64,000 bases of DNA. It comes from Thermococcus sp. (GTDB lineage: Archaea; Methanobacteriota_B; Thermococci; Thermococcales; Thermococcaceae). The notes beneath the pieces were generated by a model that did not search any database, was not told the origin of the DNA, and worked only from the letters and a program-made list of their open reading frames with translations. How positions within the stretch are numbered: position 1 is the first letter of the stretch; each line of letters starts with the position of its first letter. Location of the stretch: contig NZ_JALVUC010000019.1 of assembly GCF_027023865.1 (NCBI RefSeq), forward strand, positions 379,803 to 443,802, written 5' to 3'. Of the stretch, positions 43,559-52,942 are shown piece after piece. The position numbers and the translations under genes were made by a program.

Positions 43559-44080
43559 ATGACAGAGGGAAATCCCCCTGAGAATGAAGATGCAACCCAA
43601 GAGGCCTCCTCAAAGGAGATGGAGGAACTGGAGGAAGCTCTGTGCATAATCGATCACCTTCACAACATCTTCGTGCTCGCGCTTGTAATCTCAACCATCG
43701 TCTCTGGTATCGTCTGGATTTACGAGAGGGTTCTGTATGGGGCGCGGGTTGGGGTGCCCCTTGAGATACAGGCGATTCTGGTGTTCTTCGTGGCCTTCAC
43801 CTCGACGTTCTACATCACAAACGCCAAGAAGCTGAGGCTCATCCTAACGGCTCTGGGAGCGCTCCTGCTCGCTGGAGTCGCAGGCGCGATGTATCTCCTT
43901 TTGACTAGGGTGGATTCCCTTGAGGAAGCCTTCCTAGTGCTGGCGTCCTTCATTCTGGGAGTCTTTGGGCACGCCCTTTATTTCAACAGAAAGCTAATGG
44001 AAAGGGTGGAGTGGCTCCTGCTCATGACCTTGATATGCGTTTTAGTGGCAGTGGTGCTAGTCTTCTTGCTCACCCTTTAG
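43559..44080 (+). CDS. Membrane protein with acidic N-terminus
   Basis: The 173-residue protein has an acidic, disordered-looking N-terminus (residues 1-30) and four or five membrane helices up to the C-terminus. The open frame reaches 43490, but GGTACC before ATG 43559 and a TATA element (GGTTTAAATTC) about 40 bases upstream make the later start likely, with its own promoter. It overlaps pgk, which is convergent, by 11 bases. No family was recognised. Confidence 0.75.
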   Translation: MTEGNPPENEDATQEASSKEMEELEEALCIIDHLHNIFVLALVISTIVSGIVWIYERVLYGARVGVPLEIQAILVFFVAFTSTFYITNAKKLRLILTALGALLLAGVAGAMYLLLTRVDSLEEAFLVLASFILGVFGHALYFNRKLMERVEWLLLMTLICVLVAVVLVFLLTL

Positions 44081-45296
44081 CTTTGAACCGCTCGTAGCTC
44101 ACCCTGAAGGCCTCCAGAACGGGCAACTTTTCTCCCGCGAAGAAGCTCAGCATCGCCCCCCCACCCGTTGAAACGTGGCTTATGCCTGTTATGTTGTGCT
44201 GGTAGATGCTCGCTATGGAATGCCCCCCACCGACGACGCTGAAGGCTGGACTCTCGCCTATCGCCCTGAAGACCCCGACCGTTCCAAGGGCAAACTCCTC
44301 CCTCTCGAAGACGCCCATCGGGCCGTTGGCAACGATTATCCTCGCATTCTCCAGGATTTCGCGATATTTCTCGACGGTTCTTGAGCCGATATCCAGTATG
44401 GGATGCTCATCAAAGAGCATCTTCTCGTCGCTTAGGAGGTCAACCTCAACACGCTCCCCGGCATCAACGGCAAAATCGACCGGGGTTCTCACATAGGGAT
44501 AGAACTCGTCGAGTATTTTTTCAGCCCAGCCGACCAGCTTAAGGAGGCTCTTTTTGGCCATGAACTCGAGGTTGGCATCACCGAGGTGGAAACCCTTGGC
44601 GAGGGTGAAGACGTGGCCGACGAGGCCGCCGGTGAGGATGAGGTCTGCCTTTTCCTTTCTCAAAACGTTCTCCGCAACGTGGAGTGAGTCATCAACCTTA
44701 GCTCCGCCGAGAACGTAAACACGGGGTTTATCCTCAGTGACGTAGGCTTTTGTGAGGGCTTCAACTTCCCTCTCCATCAGGAAACCCATTATCATCGGTT
44801 TTAAGCGGGCGAAGCCAACGAGTGAGGGCTGGCTCCTGTGTGCGGCGGCAAAGGCGTCGTTCACCACGTAGTCTATGAGGGGGGCGAGTTTTCTCACAAA
44901 GAAGGTATTCTCACACTCTTCAATCGGCTTGTACTTAACCTCCTCCGCGGCAAAGCGGAGGTTCTCTAGCATTAGGGCTTCACCTGGCTTCAGATTCTTA
45001 ATTTTCTCTCGTGCGTACCTACCGAAGATGCCCTCAACGTATTCAACCTCCTGGCCGAGAAGCTCGCTTAGAATCCTCGCGTGCTCCTCCGTGGTGGTAT
45101 AATCCCCCTTGTAAGGCTTGCTCTGGTGGGTTCCGATTACGAGCTTCGCGCCGTCTTCTACGAGATGCTTAACCGTCGGGAGAACCGCCCTAAAGCGGGC
45201 GTCGCTGATTATCCGTCCATCTTTAACCGGAGAGTTGAGATCTGCCCTCAGAAAAACGGTTTTGTTGTGAAAGTTGAAGTCGGTGAGTCTGAACAT
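44070..45296 (-). CDS. pgk: Phosphoglycerate kinase
   Basis: The 408-residue glycolytic/gluconeogenic enzyme transfers phosphate between 1,3-bisphosphoglycerate and ADP. VFLRADLNSPVKDGRI and GTHQSKPYKGDY are the substrate-binding N-domain, LENLRFAAEE and YVLGGAKVDDSL follow, and NGPMGVFE and VVGGGHSIAS form the nucleotide site. GGTGATGTG precedes ATG 45296. GCTTTTAATAC on the reverse strand near 45330 serves as TATA box. In Thermococcales it acts mainly in gluconeogenesis. Confidence 0.96.
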   Translation of the reverse strand: MFRLTDFNFHNKTVFLRADLNSPVKDGRIISDARFRAVLPTVKHLVEDGAKLVIGTHQSKPYKGDYTTTEEHARILSELLGQEVEYVEGIFGRYAREKIKNLKPGEALMLENLRFAAEEVKYKPIEECENTFFVRKLAPLIDYVVNDAFAAAHRSQPSLVGFARLKPMIMGFLMEREVEALTKAYVTEDKPRVYVLGGAKVDDSLHVAENVLRKEKADLILTGGLVGHVFTLAKGFHLGDANLEFMAKKSLLKLVGWAEKILDEFYPYVRTPVDFAVDAGERVEVDLLSDEKMLFDEHPILDIGSRTVEKYREILENARIIVANGPMGVFEREEFALGTVGVFRAIGESPAFSVVGGGHSIASIYQHNITGISHVSTGGGAMLSFFAGEKLPVLEAFRVSYERFKAKG

Positions 45297-45344
45297 CACA
45301 TCACCATGCCTGTGTTAAACAGGTCGTATTAAAAGCTTATTTTG

Positions 45345-45625
45345 AACACCTCAGGTGATAACACTGTCAAGCCGGGGAGAGGCTGGCCCCCGAGGAGGCC
45401 ACCCTGAAGGAATACTCATCGAGAGGATGGATTGCAGAGTTCGCAGGCAAGGGGAGAACAGAACAGCCGCCTTGAAGCGCAATACCGTTGAATTGTTCAG
45501 GGGGAACGTTCAGTTCACGGAGATGGCGATAAAGGAAGCCTGCCTAAACCACATCAGGAAAGCCCACGGTGAAGGGCCCCACCGCGAAGCTGAAGCAGTT
45601 CCAGCTTGAGAACAAATACAGATGA
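45345..45625 (+). pseudogene. Probable gene relic spread over three frames
   Basis: Between pgk and the next gene, coding-like codons switch frame twice. LAPEEATLKEYSSRGWIAEF (from about 45390) is in one frame. LKRNTVELFRGNVQFTEMAI (from about 45474) is in the second. TVKGPTAKLKQFQLENKYR ends at a TGA near 45625 in the third. GGTGATAACACTG at the front looks like a decayed ribosome-binding site and start. An 84-codon frame spans 45355-45609 but its first third is implausible. No parent family was recognised. The assignment rests only on codon character. Confidence 0.4.
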
Positions 45626-45631
45626 GGAAAA

Positions 45632-46249
45632 TCAGGCCATGAGCATGCTCTCTATCATTCTTATAGCTTCCACTATCTTTTTCTCCGGTTTTTCGTCGTT
45701 CTTGGGTATCTCCAGATTTATCACGAGTCGCTCTTCTTTCCCCTCGTCGAAGTCGTATATTTCAAGCTCCTCCACCTCAACGTCCTCAAAGATGCTCTCA
45801 AGCTCTGGACTTATGACCTTCTTGTCGTTACCGTAGACCTCGACGCGAACCAGGTCATCTGTGGTCGATGCCACCACCACTATGTTGTACTGGCCGACCT
45901 TCTTTATGAAGCGTAGGGCGTTGCCGTAGCCTTCAACCTCCTCGTGGAAGCCCAGCTGTTGCATTGTCCCACGTATCGCCTCTGTTTTGCTCTTAATCCT
46001 GTGGAGAATCCTCTCGCGGAGCCTGTAGCTCTCGAAGAGTGCCCTCTTTATTCCCTCTCCAGCCTCCTCCACCGGGCCCTCCCAGACACCTATAAGCCTT
46101 ATTCCCGAGGATGTGGGTCTGAGTTCAATCTTTAGTGAATCAACGTCAAAGTCACGAAGGTCGTCTATCTTAAGCTCACTAAGGGTGAGGATATCGAACT
46201 CAATTCTCACGCTGTTACCAAAGGCCTTGCCCTTAAACTTCACCCTCAT
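45632..46249 (-). CDS. Uncharacterised soluble protein
   Basis: The 205-residue protein has an N-terminal beta-rich half (MRVKFKGKAFGNSVRIEFDI), a central helix ESYRLRERILHRIKSKTEAI and an acidic C-terminal half (EDVEVEELEIYDFDEG). GAACAGGTG-type spacing (CAACAGGTG) precedes ATG 46249; the open frame continues to 46294. No catalytic motif is visible and the family is not recognised. It is monocistronic or follows pgk's relic region. Confidence 0.75.
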   Translation of the reverse strand: MRVKFKGKAFGNSVRIEFDILTLSELKIDDLRDFDVDSLKIELRPTSSGIRLIGVWEGPVEEAGEGIKRALFESYRLRERILHRIKSKTEAIRGTMQQLGFHEEVEGYGNALRFIKKVGQYNIVVVASTTDDLVRVEVYGNDKKVISPELESIFEDVEVEELEIYDFDEGKEERLVINLEIPKNDEKPEKKIVEAIRMIESMLMA

Positions 46250-46314
46250 CACCTGTTGGGCCTTATGGTGACCCTTTAAAAACCTTCCCGGCAATAGAGA
46301 AAAAGGCTGGAGGC

Positions 46315-47730
46315 TCAGCGCCTCCTCCTGAGGAGAAGGGGAACCACCACGAGGCTGACTATCAAAGCCGGACCGCAGATACTGCCACCGCTCTTTTTAC
46401 TGACGGTATACTGGAACTCCACTTTCGTGGGCACTTTGGCCATCATCGAGGAGTAATCTTTGGTTTCCATCCCATAGCGGATGAAGACCTGGCTCCTTAT
46501 GACTATCTCGCGGTCGCTGAGCTTCTCAACGGTCATGATCACTTTACTGCCGTTGGCCTCGATGTCTATGTTTGAGGGTATCTTCGTGAATTTCGCCCCA
46601 TCAGGGAGCTTTATCCTCGTTGTGACGGTCTGGTTTATCTCTGCCTCAATGCGGTTGAGGCTCTGTATCCCGCCGAGGCCGAGGGTCGGGTCGTAGGTGT
46701 AGGTGTAGACCCCGTTTGAGTACTTGGTGTAGTTGGTCAGCACCCAGTTGAGTTTCACGATGAGCGGTCCGGGGGATTTGACGTTCAGGAGCTTGATGTT
46801 CCAACTCTTTATCCCAATGCCCTGCTCCTGGAAGCTCTTGGCATAGCTTTGATATATCGACTGTATGACTTTCTCCTCGCCCTGGTAGGCGACCTGCATT
46901 TTAAGGTAGTTTATGTACTCCTGTGGCTGTATGTACTCCTGGCTCGTGTTCATAATGGTGACGGCGTTGCCCACGGTGATGTTGTTCTCCACGTTGAGGA
47001 TCCACTTCGTATAGTTCCCCTCACTTCCCTTCCTGCCAGTGTACTGGATTATAAAAGCCCTCGGCTGGCCGTAAATGGCCTGAATATCGGCCATCGTAAC
47101 ACCCTTGGCGAAGTGGATGCGTGAGTGTATCTTCACCGTATCTCCCTCAACGGAGGTCTGGATGAGGACGTAGCTTCCATTGGACTGCTTTTTGTAGGAG
47201 GGTGGAACCTCTTTTATTTTGGCTCCCTGTGGGAGCTGAATCACATAGTAGTTGTCGAAATCAAAGCTCTGGTTGAATTTTGTAGGGTTTATGCCCGCGA
47301 GGTCAGCAGTTCTCAAAAGATCGAGGTTTATCTCCCAGACGTTGCCGTAGGTGTAGTAGCGCGCGACGTTGAGTGCCCTTCCGCTCACTATGCTGACGAG
47401 CGGGCCTGTGGTGTTGTAGCCTTCGATTCTACCCGTGGCGTTCTCAAGTGTTATCCCTTTCTTAGAAAGGGCCTGGACCTCCTGCTGGATGAACATCCTG
47501 GTGGCGTTCTCGATTCCCATCTGGACTATGCTTTCCTTCGTCTTGTTCAAAAGCTCCGGCGGCCCGTAGAACGTCGTGATGAACGTGATGTTGGCGGAGC
47601 CATCCCACGAAACCACGTAGTGTTCCTCAAGCTTCTCCGAATAGCCATTATAGCCGCTCTCACCAGCGACGAAGCCGGGGAGAATGGCTAAGAGAAGGAT
47701 AGCCAGTAGAGCAAACGCAAATTTTTTCAT
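46315..47730 (-). CDS. Secreted CGP-CTERM protein, unknown ligand
   Basis: The 471-residue surface protein has a signal peptide (MKKFAFALLAILLLAILPGFVAG), a long domain rich in beta strands and N-x-S/T glycosylation sequons (for example NIT, NKT, NYT), and the CGP-CTERM end ICGPALIVSLVVVPLLLRRR. Two similar segments, FNQSFDFDNYYVIQLPQGAKIKEVP and INQTVTTRIKLPDGAKFTKIPS, suggest an internal duplication. The ATG at 47730 is favoured because it begins the signal peptide. It has no close operon partner. Confidence 0.85.
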   Translation of the reverse strand: MKKFAFALLAILLLAILPGFVAGESGYNGYSEKLEEHYVVSWDGSANITFITTFYGPPELLNKTKESIVQMGIENATRMFIQQEVQALSKKGITLENATGRIEGYNTTGPLVSIVSGRALNVARYYTYGNVWEINLDLLRTADLAGINPTKFNQSFDFDNYYVIQLPQGAKIKEVPPSYKKQSNGSYVLIQTSVEGDTVKIHSRIHFAKGVTMADIQAIYGQPRAFIIQYTGRKGSEGNYTKWILNVENNITVGNAVTIMNTSQEYIQPQEYINYLKMQVAYQGEEKVIQSIYQSYAKSFQEQGIGIKSWNIKLLNVKSPGPLIVKLNWVLTNYTKYSNGVYTYTYDPTLGLGGIQSLNRIEAEINQTVTTRIKLPDGAKFTKIPSNIDIEANGSKVIMTVEKLSDREIVIRSQVFIRYGMETKDYSSMMAKVPTKVEFQYTVSKKSGGSICGPALIVSLVVVPLLLRRRR

Positions 47731-47829
47731 CAAACCAACCTCCGATAGCACTGCTCCTAGATGGAGGGAGGGTATTTAACTTTATCCCCGGAAGAGGAAA
47801 GGACGCGAAATATGAAAAGGCAGAAAAGC

Positions 47830-49116
47830 TCACCCTCTCCACGTGGACTCATCGAGTTCTCCTTCTGTCTTTGCGACTATTGTCGTTCCAGTAAGGTCGC
47901 CGGTGACGTTAACCATAGTCCTGCCCATGTCGAGTATTGCATCGATTCCGAGTATCATGGCGTACGCCAAAGCCACAGGGCTTCTAGGAGTGAGGTCGAG
48001 GCCGACGCTCTGGAGAACCATCGCGAGCATTATCGCTCCGGCTCCCGGAACTCCGGCGGTCCCAATGGAGGCCAGAACGGCGGTTAGAACGACGATGAGT
48101 TGCTGGCTCGGTGTGAGTGAGTGACCAATTGCATTGGCGACAAAGAGCACCGTGACACCCTGGTAGAGGGCCGTTCCATCCATATTTATCGTCGCACCGA
48201 GCGGGAGCGTGAAAGAGAATATTCCCCTGTCGATGCCCATCTCCTCCTCAGCGATGCGCATTGTAACAGGTAGGGTTCCGCTTGAACTCCTCGTGACAAA
48301 GGCTGTGAGCATCGCGTCCTTGGCCTTCCTGAGGAACTTGAGGGGTTCAATGCCAAAGCCCTTGAGTAGGACGAAGTAGACGAGGAGTATCTGCAGTGTT
48401 AGCCCCACGTAGACCGCCAGGACAACCTTGGCGAGAGGCCCGATGACCTTTACACCCTGCTCTGCCATGACATAGGAGAGGAGGGCAAAGACACCGATGG
48501 AAGCGTACTGCATCACTCCTGCAACTATGAGATACATTGCCTCTGCGAGGCCGTCGAAGGCCCTGAGGAGCGTTGTTCCAGCGGCTTTAAGCCTTTCATC
48601 TTTCCTGTTTATTAGATAGGTCAGCGCTATACCCAGGATTATGGCGAAGAATATCACTGGCAGAACCTCACCTTTGGCGAGGGAGGTGAAGGGGTTTGTC
48701 GGCACTATGTTGAGGAGCGTTTGGACCAGCGAGGGCTGTGTTGTCTGTATTGCTTTACCCTCACCGTTTCCGAGGCTCACCCCAGTCCCGACGCGAAAGA
48801 GGTTACCCATGAAGAGGCCGAAGAAAACCGCAAAGGCTGACGTGAGCAGGTAGTAAACCACTATCTTGACGCCTACCCTGCCGAGCCTCGCCGGGCTTAT
48901 ACTGGCCGCTCCGACGACGAGTGAGGCTAGGACTACCGGCATCACTAACATCTTCAGTAGTCTGACAAAGAGGTCACCGAGGGGTTTGACATAGGTCTTC
49001 ACAAAGCCGGCGTAGCCGAGGTAACCCATAACAAGGCCAAAGACGGCACCCAGGATAAGTCCCCAGAGTACCTTCCACAGAACAGGGTAGTCCAAGTATC
49101 TTCTGAGAAGCCCCAT
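47830..49116 (-). CDS. Sodium-coupled aspartate/glutamate symporter (GltPh/GltTk-like)
   Basis: The 428-residue DAACS transporter has the hairpin 1 motif [13 protein letters not shown], the sodium-binding [10 protein letters not shown], hairpin 2 VPGAGAIML and the substrate motif [16 protein letters not shown], in which the Asp and Arg contact aspartate. This signature is that of archaeal aspartate transporters such as GltPh. The open frame runs to 49233, but GGAGGTGTTATCA precedes ATG 49116. A TTAATATAAC TATA element is about 50 bases upstream. Confidence 0.95.
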   Translation of the reverse strand: MGLLRRYLDYPVLWKVLWGLILGAVFGLVMGYLGYAGFVKTYVKPLGDLFVRLLKMLVMPVVLASLVVGAASISPARLGRVGVKIVVYYLLTSAFAVFFGLFMGNLFRVGTGVSLGNGEGKAIQTTQPSLVQTLLNIVPTNPFTSLAKGEVLPVIFFAIILGIALTYLINRKDERLKAAGTTLLRAFDGLAEAMYLIVAGVMQYASIGVFALLSYVMAEQGVKVIGPLAKVVLAVYVGLTLQILLVYFVLLKGFGIEPLKFLRKAKDAMLTAFVTRSSSGTLPVTMRIAEEEMGIDRGIFSFTLPLGATINMDGTALYQGVTVLFVANAIGHSLTPSQQLIVVLTAVLASIGTAGVPGAGAIMLAMVLQSVGLDLTPRSPVALAYAMILGIDAILDMGRTMVNVTGDLTGTTIVAKTEGELDESTWRG

Positions 49117-49216
49117 TGATAACACCTCCGTGTTTGAATGACAGTAAAGAAGGCTTGATATGGTTGTTATATTAACTTTCTGCAAAAAATCTTGATGAAA
49201 TGACAAAAATCCGCGA

Positions 49217-49945
49217 TTAAATATGCTCGACAAACCTCAGCGACACATCCCCATAGACCACTCGTCTCAGCCCAGAGGAGGTTTCAAGGAGGAGCGAGCC
49301 GTCGTCGAGGATATCAATGGCTCTTCCGATCAGCTCTCCTTCATCCTGGATCACCCTAACGGTTCCCCCGAGGATGAATGTTTTCTCACGGACCTTTCCC
49401 ATCAGCAGGTCTGGCCTCTCAAGGAAGACCCTGTACCAGCCGCTGATGTGGGGGAGGAGCCTCTCAAGAACCCTTTCAGGGGGGATTTTCGTTCCAAGAA
49501 GTTCAAACATTGAAACGGCGCTCTCCCGGAGTTCTTCGGGTACCAGGTTGTTCACGTTGATACCTATCCCGAGGACGACGTATTCACTGCCCTTCCCCTC
49601 CGTCAGGATTCCCGCTATCTTCTTTCCAGCAGCCCAGACATCGTTTGGCCATTTGATCCCGGAGGAGATTCCAAAGTCGGCGAGCATATCAACAACGGCC
49701 AGAGCACCGACGAAGACCAGCCTGGGATCCACCCTGCCGGGTTTCAGGATGACGCTGAGCCAGAGGCCACCCTTAGGTGAGGCCCAGGAACGGCCCTTCC
49801 TGCCCTTCCCTGCGATCTGACGCCTTGCAACTACAACGGTTCCCTCGGGGGAGGTCTCAGCAATGCGCTTGGCGTACTCGTTTGTGGAGTCGACCTCTTC
49901 GAGACGGATGATTTGCCACTCGATTTTCCTAAAATTGTCTCCCAT
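49217..49945 (-). CDS. birA: Biotin-protein ligase
   Basis: The 242-residue enzyme attaches biotin to carboxylase/decarboxylase carrier domains. It has the adenylate-binding [20 protein letters not shown], then [19 protein letters not shown] with the catalytic Lys, and a C-terminal SH3-like domain ([17 protein letters not shown]). It lacks the N-terminal HTH of bacterial BirA, so it should not act as a repressor. GGTGGGATGC precedes ATG 49945. The biotin-carrying protein at 50971-52770 is the likely substrate nearby. The gene is divergent from the aldolase. Confidence 0.94.
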   Translation of the reverse strand: MGDNFRKIEWQIIRLEEVDSTNEYAKRIAETSPEGTVVVARRQIAGKGRKGRSWASPKGGLWLSVILKPGRVDPRLVFVGALAVVDMLADFGISSGIKWPNDVWAAGKKIAGILTEGKGSEYVVLGIGINVNNLVPEELRESAVSMFELLGTKIPPERVLERLLPHISGWYRVFLERPDLLMGKVREKTFILGGTVRVIQDEGELIGRAIDILDDGSLLLETSSGLRRVVYGDVSLRFVEHI

Positions 49946-50039
49946 GCATCCCACCGGGAAAATTTGGGTGAACCCCTTAAAGCCCCTCCGTCCAAAAACC
50001 TTAAATCCTTTAAAGAATATATCACCCACGGTGAATATT

Positions 50040-50885
50040 ATGGATGCATATCAGAGCGTCGGTATTAGGAGGAGACTTAGGCGGTTCTTCCGCAGGGATG
50101 GGAGGGCCTTGATATTCGCGATGGATCACGGCTTTGAGCACGGGCCGACCGATTTTGAAGAGCACTGGGAGCACGTTAACCCAAAGATAACCATAAGGAA
50201 AGTCGTTAGGGCAGGCATAAACGGCGTCATGATGCTACCCGGCGTGGCCCGACTGGCCGCCGATGAGTTGAAGCCAAACACTGGCCTGATGGTTAAACTC
50301 ACCAGCAAGACCAACCTAAGACCAAAGGATGATCAGCTTCTACAGAGCCAGCTGGGTTACGTTGAGGACGCGGTAAAGCTCGGCGCCGATGCGGTAGCGG
50401 CCACCGTCTACTGGGGTTCCCCACAGGAAGACGTCATGATGCGCCAGTTCGCTGAGATAGCGAGCTACACCCATGACCTGGGCTTCCCAGTGGTTCAGTT
50501 CGCCTATCCGCGCGGCCCCTATATCACCGAGAAGTACGGCAGGAAGGAGGACTACCGCGTCGTTATGTATGGGGCAAGGGCGGCCGTCGAGAGTGGAGCG
50601 GACATGATAAAGACCTACTGGACCGGCTCTAGGGAGACCTTTGCCAAGGTCGTCGATGCCGCCGCTGGAGTTCCCGTTCTCCTCAGTGGTGGGTCGAAGG
50701 CAGAGAATCCCGTTGACTTCCTCAAGCTCGTCTGGGAGGTCATTGAGGCGGGCGGTTCTGGGGCCGTCGTTGGCAGGAACATCTTCCAGCGCGAGAATCC
50801 AGAGCCGTTCATAAAAGCCCTCCTTAAGGTCGTTCACAGGAACGAGGATCCGGAGGAAGCTGCGAGGGCAGAGGGACTACTCTGA
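50040..50885 (+). CDS. Archaeal class I fructose-1,6-bisphosphate aldolase
   Basis: The 281-residue TIM barrel is of the DhnA/FbaB type, which interconverts fructose bisphosphate with the two triose phosphates. [14 protein letters not shown] opens the barrel, [10 protein letters not shown] holds the Schiff-base Lys, and [11 protein letters not shown] and [10 protein letters not shown] bind phosphate. GGTGAATATT precedes ATG 50040; the open frame continues upstream into the divergent birA promoter region and is not used. CCTTAAATCC about 35 bases upstream is a TATA candidate. Confidence 0.94.
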   Translation: MDAYQSVGIRRRLRRFFRRDGRALIFAMDHGFEHGPTDFEEHWEHVNPKITIRKVVRAGINGVMMLPGVARLAADELKPNTGLMVKLTSKTNLRPKDDQLLQSQLGYVEDAVKLGADAVAATVYWGSPQEDVMMRQFAEIASYTHDLGFPVVQFAYPRGPYITEKYGRKEDYRVVMYGARAAVESGADMIKTYWTGSRETFAKVVDAAAGVPVLLSGGSKAENPVDFLKLVWEVIEAGGSGAVVGRNIFQRENPEPFIKALLKVVHRNEDPEEAARAEGLL

Positions 50886-50970
50886 TTTCGTCGACTGTCT
50901 AACCTCTCTTCTTTTTACGTCGTAAGACTTTTAAAAGCCTCCGTTCTTTACCCGGCTAAGGGTGATGGAA

Positions 50971-52770
50971 ATGGCACAGGTCGAGATAATAGATACCACA
51001 TTCAGGGACGCTCACCAGTCGCTCATAGCAACGCGCCTCCAGATGGAGGACATGCTGGCTATAGCCGAGAAGATGGACAGGATAGGCTTCTACTCGATGG
51101 AAGTCTGGGGAGGGGCAACCTTCGACGTTTGCATCCGCTATCTCAACGAAGACCCATGGGAGAGGCTCAGGCTCCTTAGAGAGCACATAACGAAGACCAA
51201 GTTCCAAATGCTCCTCCGCGGTCAGAACGTCGTCGGTTACAGGCACTACCCAGATGACGTCGTTGAGCGCTTTGTAGAGCTGGCCCACAGGAACGGGATA
51301 GACATATTCAGGGTCTTTGATGCCCTCAACGACGTGAGAAACATGGAAGTGGCAATAAGAAAGGCCAAAGGGGTCGGTGCTGAAGTCCAGGGGGCCATAG
51401 CCTACACGACCGGCGAGGTCTTCACGCTCGAGTACTACATGCGGAAGGTTGAGGAACTCCTGAAGCTGGACGTGGACGTTATAACGATAAAGGATATGGC
51501 CGGTCTTTTAACCCCCTGGAGGGCCTATGAGCTGGTCAGCGAGATAAAGGAAACCTACGGTGTTCCCGTCAACGTCCACACCCACTCGACGACCGGGATG
51601 GCGGTCGCGACCTATCTCAAAGCGGTGGAAGCCGGGGCGGACTTCATAGACACCGCCATAAGCCCGCTCGCCTTCGGAACCGCTCAACCTGGGGTACAGA
51701 CGATATGGCATGCCCTGCCGGAGGCCGTCGGTTCCCACCTTGACCGAGAGCTAATACATGAGGTCTCACGTTACCTCAAAAAACTGCTTGACGAGAAGTA
51801 CTCTGGCTTACTCCACAAGGAAACACTCATGGTCAATCCTTACGTTCTCAAGTACCAGGTTCCCGGTGGAATGTACTCCAACCTCATAAGCCAGCTGAGG
51901 GAGATGAGAGCCTTAGAAAGACTCCAGGAGGTTCTTGAGGAGATACCGCATGTTAGGGCTGACTTGGGCTGGCCCCCGCTGGTCACTCCCACAAGCCAGA
52001 TAGTCGGAACCCAGGCAGTCCTCAACGTCCTCTTCGGTAGGTACGAGAGGATAACTGAAGAGGTCAAGAACTACATCAAGGGTCTCTACGGCAGGCCGCC
52101 GGCGCAGATAAACCCGGAGCTTAAAAAGCGCGTCCTCGGCGACAAGGAGCCGATTACTGAGAGGCCCGGCGAACTCCTCAAGCCTGCCCTTGATAACTGC
52201 CGGAAAGAACTTGAGGAGCTTGGAATCGAGGGGGATGAGGATGTTTTAACTTACTGCCTCTTCCCGCAGATTGCGAAGGAGTTCTTTGAGAGGAGAAAAG
52301 GTGGAAGGAAGACCCCAAAGATGCCACCAACAGCCCAGAAACTCAAACTTTACGTTAACGGCGTTGAGTTTGAAGTCGGCCTTGAGGGAGTCGATTTAAG
52401 CGCGCTTAAATACCTACCCCAGATGGCAGGTTCAACTCAAACTTCCCCAGCGATGCCTCAGTTTTCTGGTTTGGGTGTTCCGGCCGCTGCTTCTTCTCCA
52501 GTATCGGCTCCAGTTGCCCCAGCCACTCCAGCAACCTCAACACCCGCTCCAGCGGGAGAGGGTGTTGTTACGTCCCCAATGCCGGGTAAAATTCTAAAAA
52601 TCCTCGTTAAAGAGGGTGAAGAGGTTAAAACCGGTCAAGGATTAATAATCCTAGAAGCAATGAAAATGGAGAACGAAATCCCATCACCAAGAAACGGGAC
52701 AGTAAAGAAAATCCTCGTCAAAGAAGGCGACACAGTCGACACCAGACAACCACTAATCGAACTTGAATAA
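50971..52770 (+). CDS. Biotin-containing carboxyltransferase (oxaloacetate decarboxylase alpha / pyruvate carboxylase B type)
   Basis: The 599-residue protein has an N-terminal TIM-barrel carboxyltransferase (DTTFRDAHQSLIATR, RGQNVVGYRHYPDDVV, VITIKDMAGLLTPW with the carboxylated Lys, HTHSTTGMA). A conserved helical domain and a Pro/Ala linker (residues about 500-530) follow. The C-terminal biotinyl domain has EAMKMEN and biotin Lys 565. It resembles OadA and PycB. No biotin carboxylase or membrane beta subunit is in the window. The last 200 bases are visibly richer in A/T-ending codons than the rest. GGTGATGGAA precedes ATG 50971. Confidence 0.9.
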   Translation: MAQVEIIDTTFRDAHQSLIATRLQMEDMLAIAEKMDRIGFYSMEVWGGATFDVCIRYLNEDPWERLRLLREHITKTKFQMLLRGQNVVGYRHYPDDVVERFVELAHRNGIDIFRVFDALNDVRNMEVAIRKAKGVGAEVQGAIAYTTGEVFTLEYYMRKVEELLKLDVDVITIKDMAGLLTPWRAYELVSEIKETYGVPVNVHTHSTTGMAVATYLKAVEAGADFIDTAISPLAFGTAQPGVQTIWHALPEAVGSHLDRELIHEVSRYLKKLLDEKYSGLLHKETLMVNPYVLKYQVPGGMYSNLISQLREMRALERLQEVLEEIPHVRADLGWPPLVTPTSQIVGTQAVLNVLFGRYERITEEVKNYIKGLYGRPPAQINPELKKRVLGDKEPITERPGELLKPALDNCRKELEELGIEGDEDVLTYCLFPQIAKEFFERRKGGRKTPKMPPTAQKLKLYVNGVEFEVGLEGVDLSALKYLPQMAGSTQTSPAMPQFSGLGVPAAASSPVSAPVAPATPATSTPAPAGEGVVTSPMPGKILKILVKEGEEVKTGQGLIILEAMKMENEIPSPRNGTVKKILVKEGDTVDTRQPLIELE

Positions 52771-52942
52771 CTTTCTTATATCCCCTAATTTCCCTAACTA
52801 TCATAGAATAATGTTTGTTTTACATTGTACGCTAAAGTTCTTCCTTCTATGCGGCGACCTGAGACGGAGGTAGGTTAAATAACCGAAAGGCATTTATAGT
52901 TTTATGGGTTAACATGTGCGAGTTTGTCTGGAGGTGTACAAT

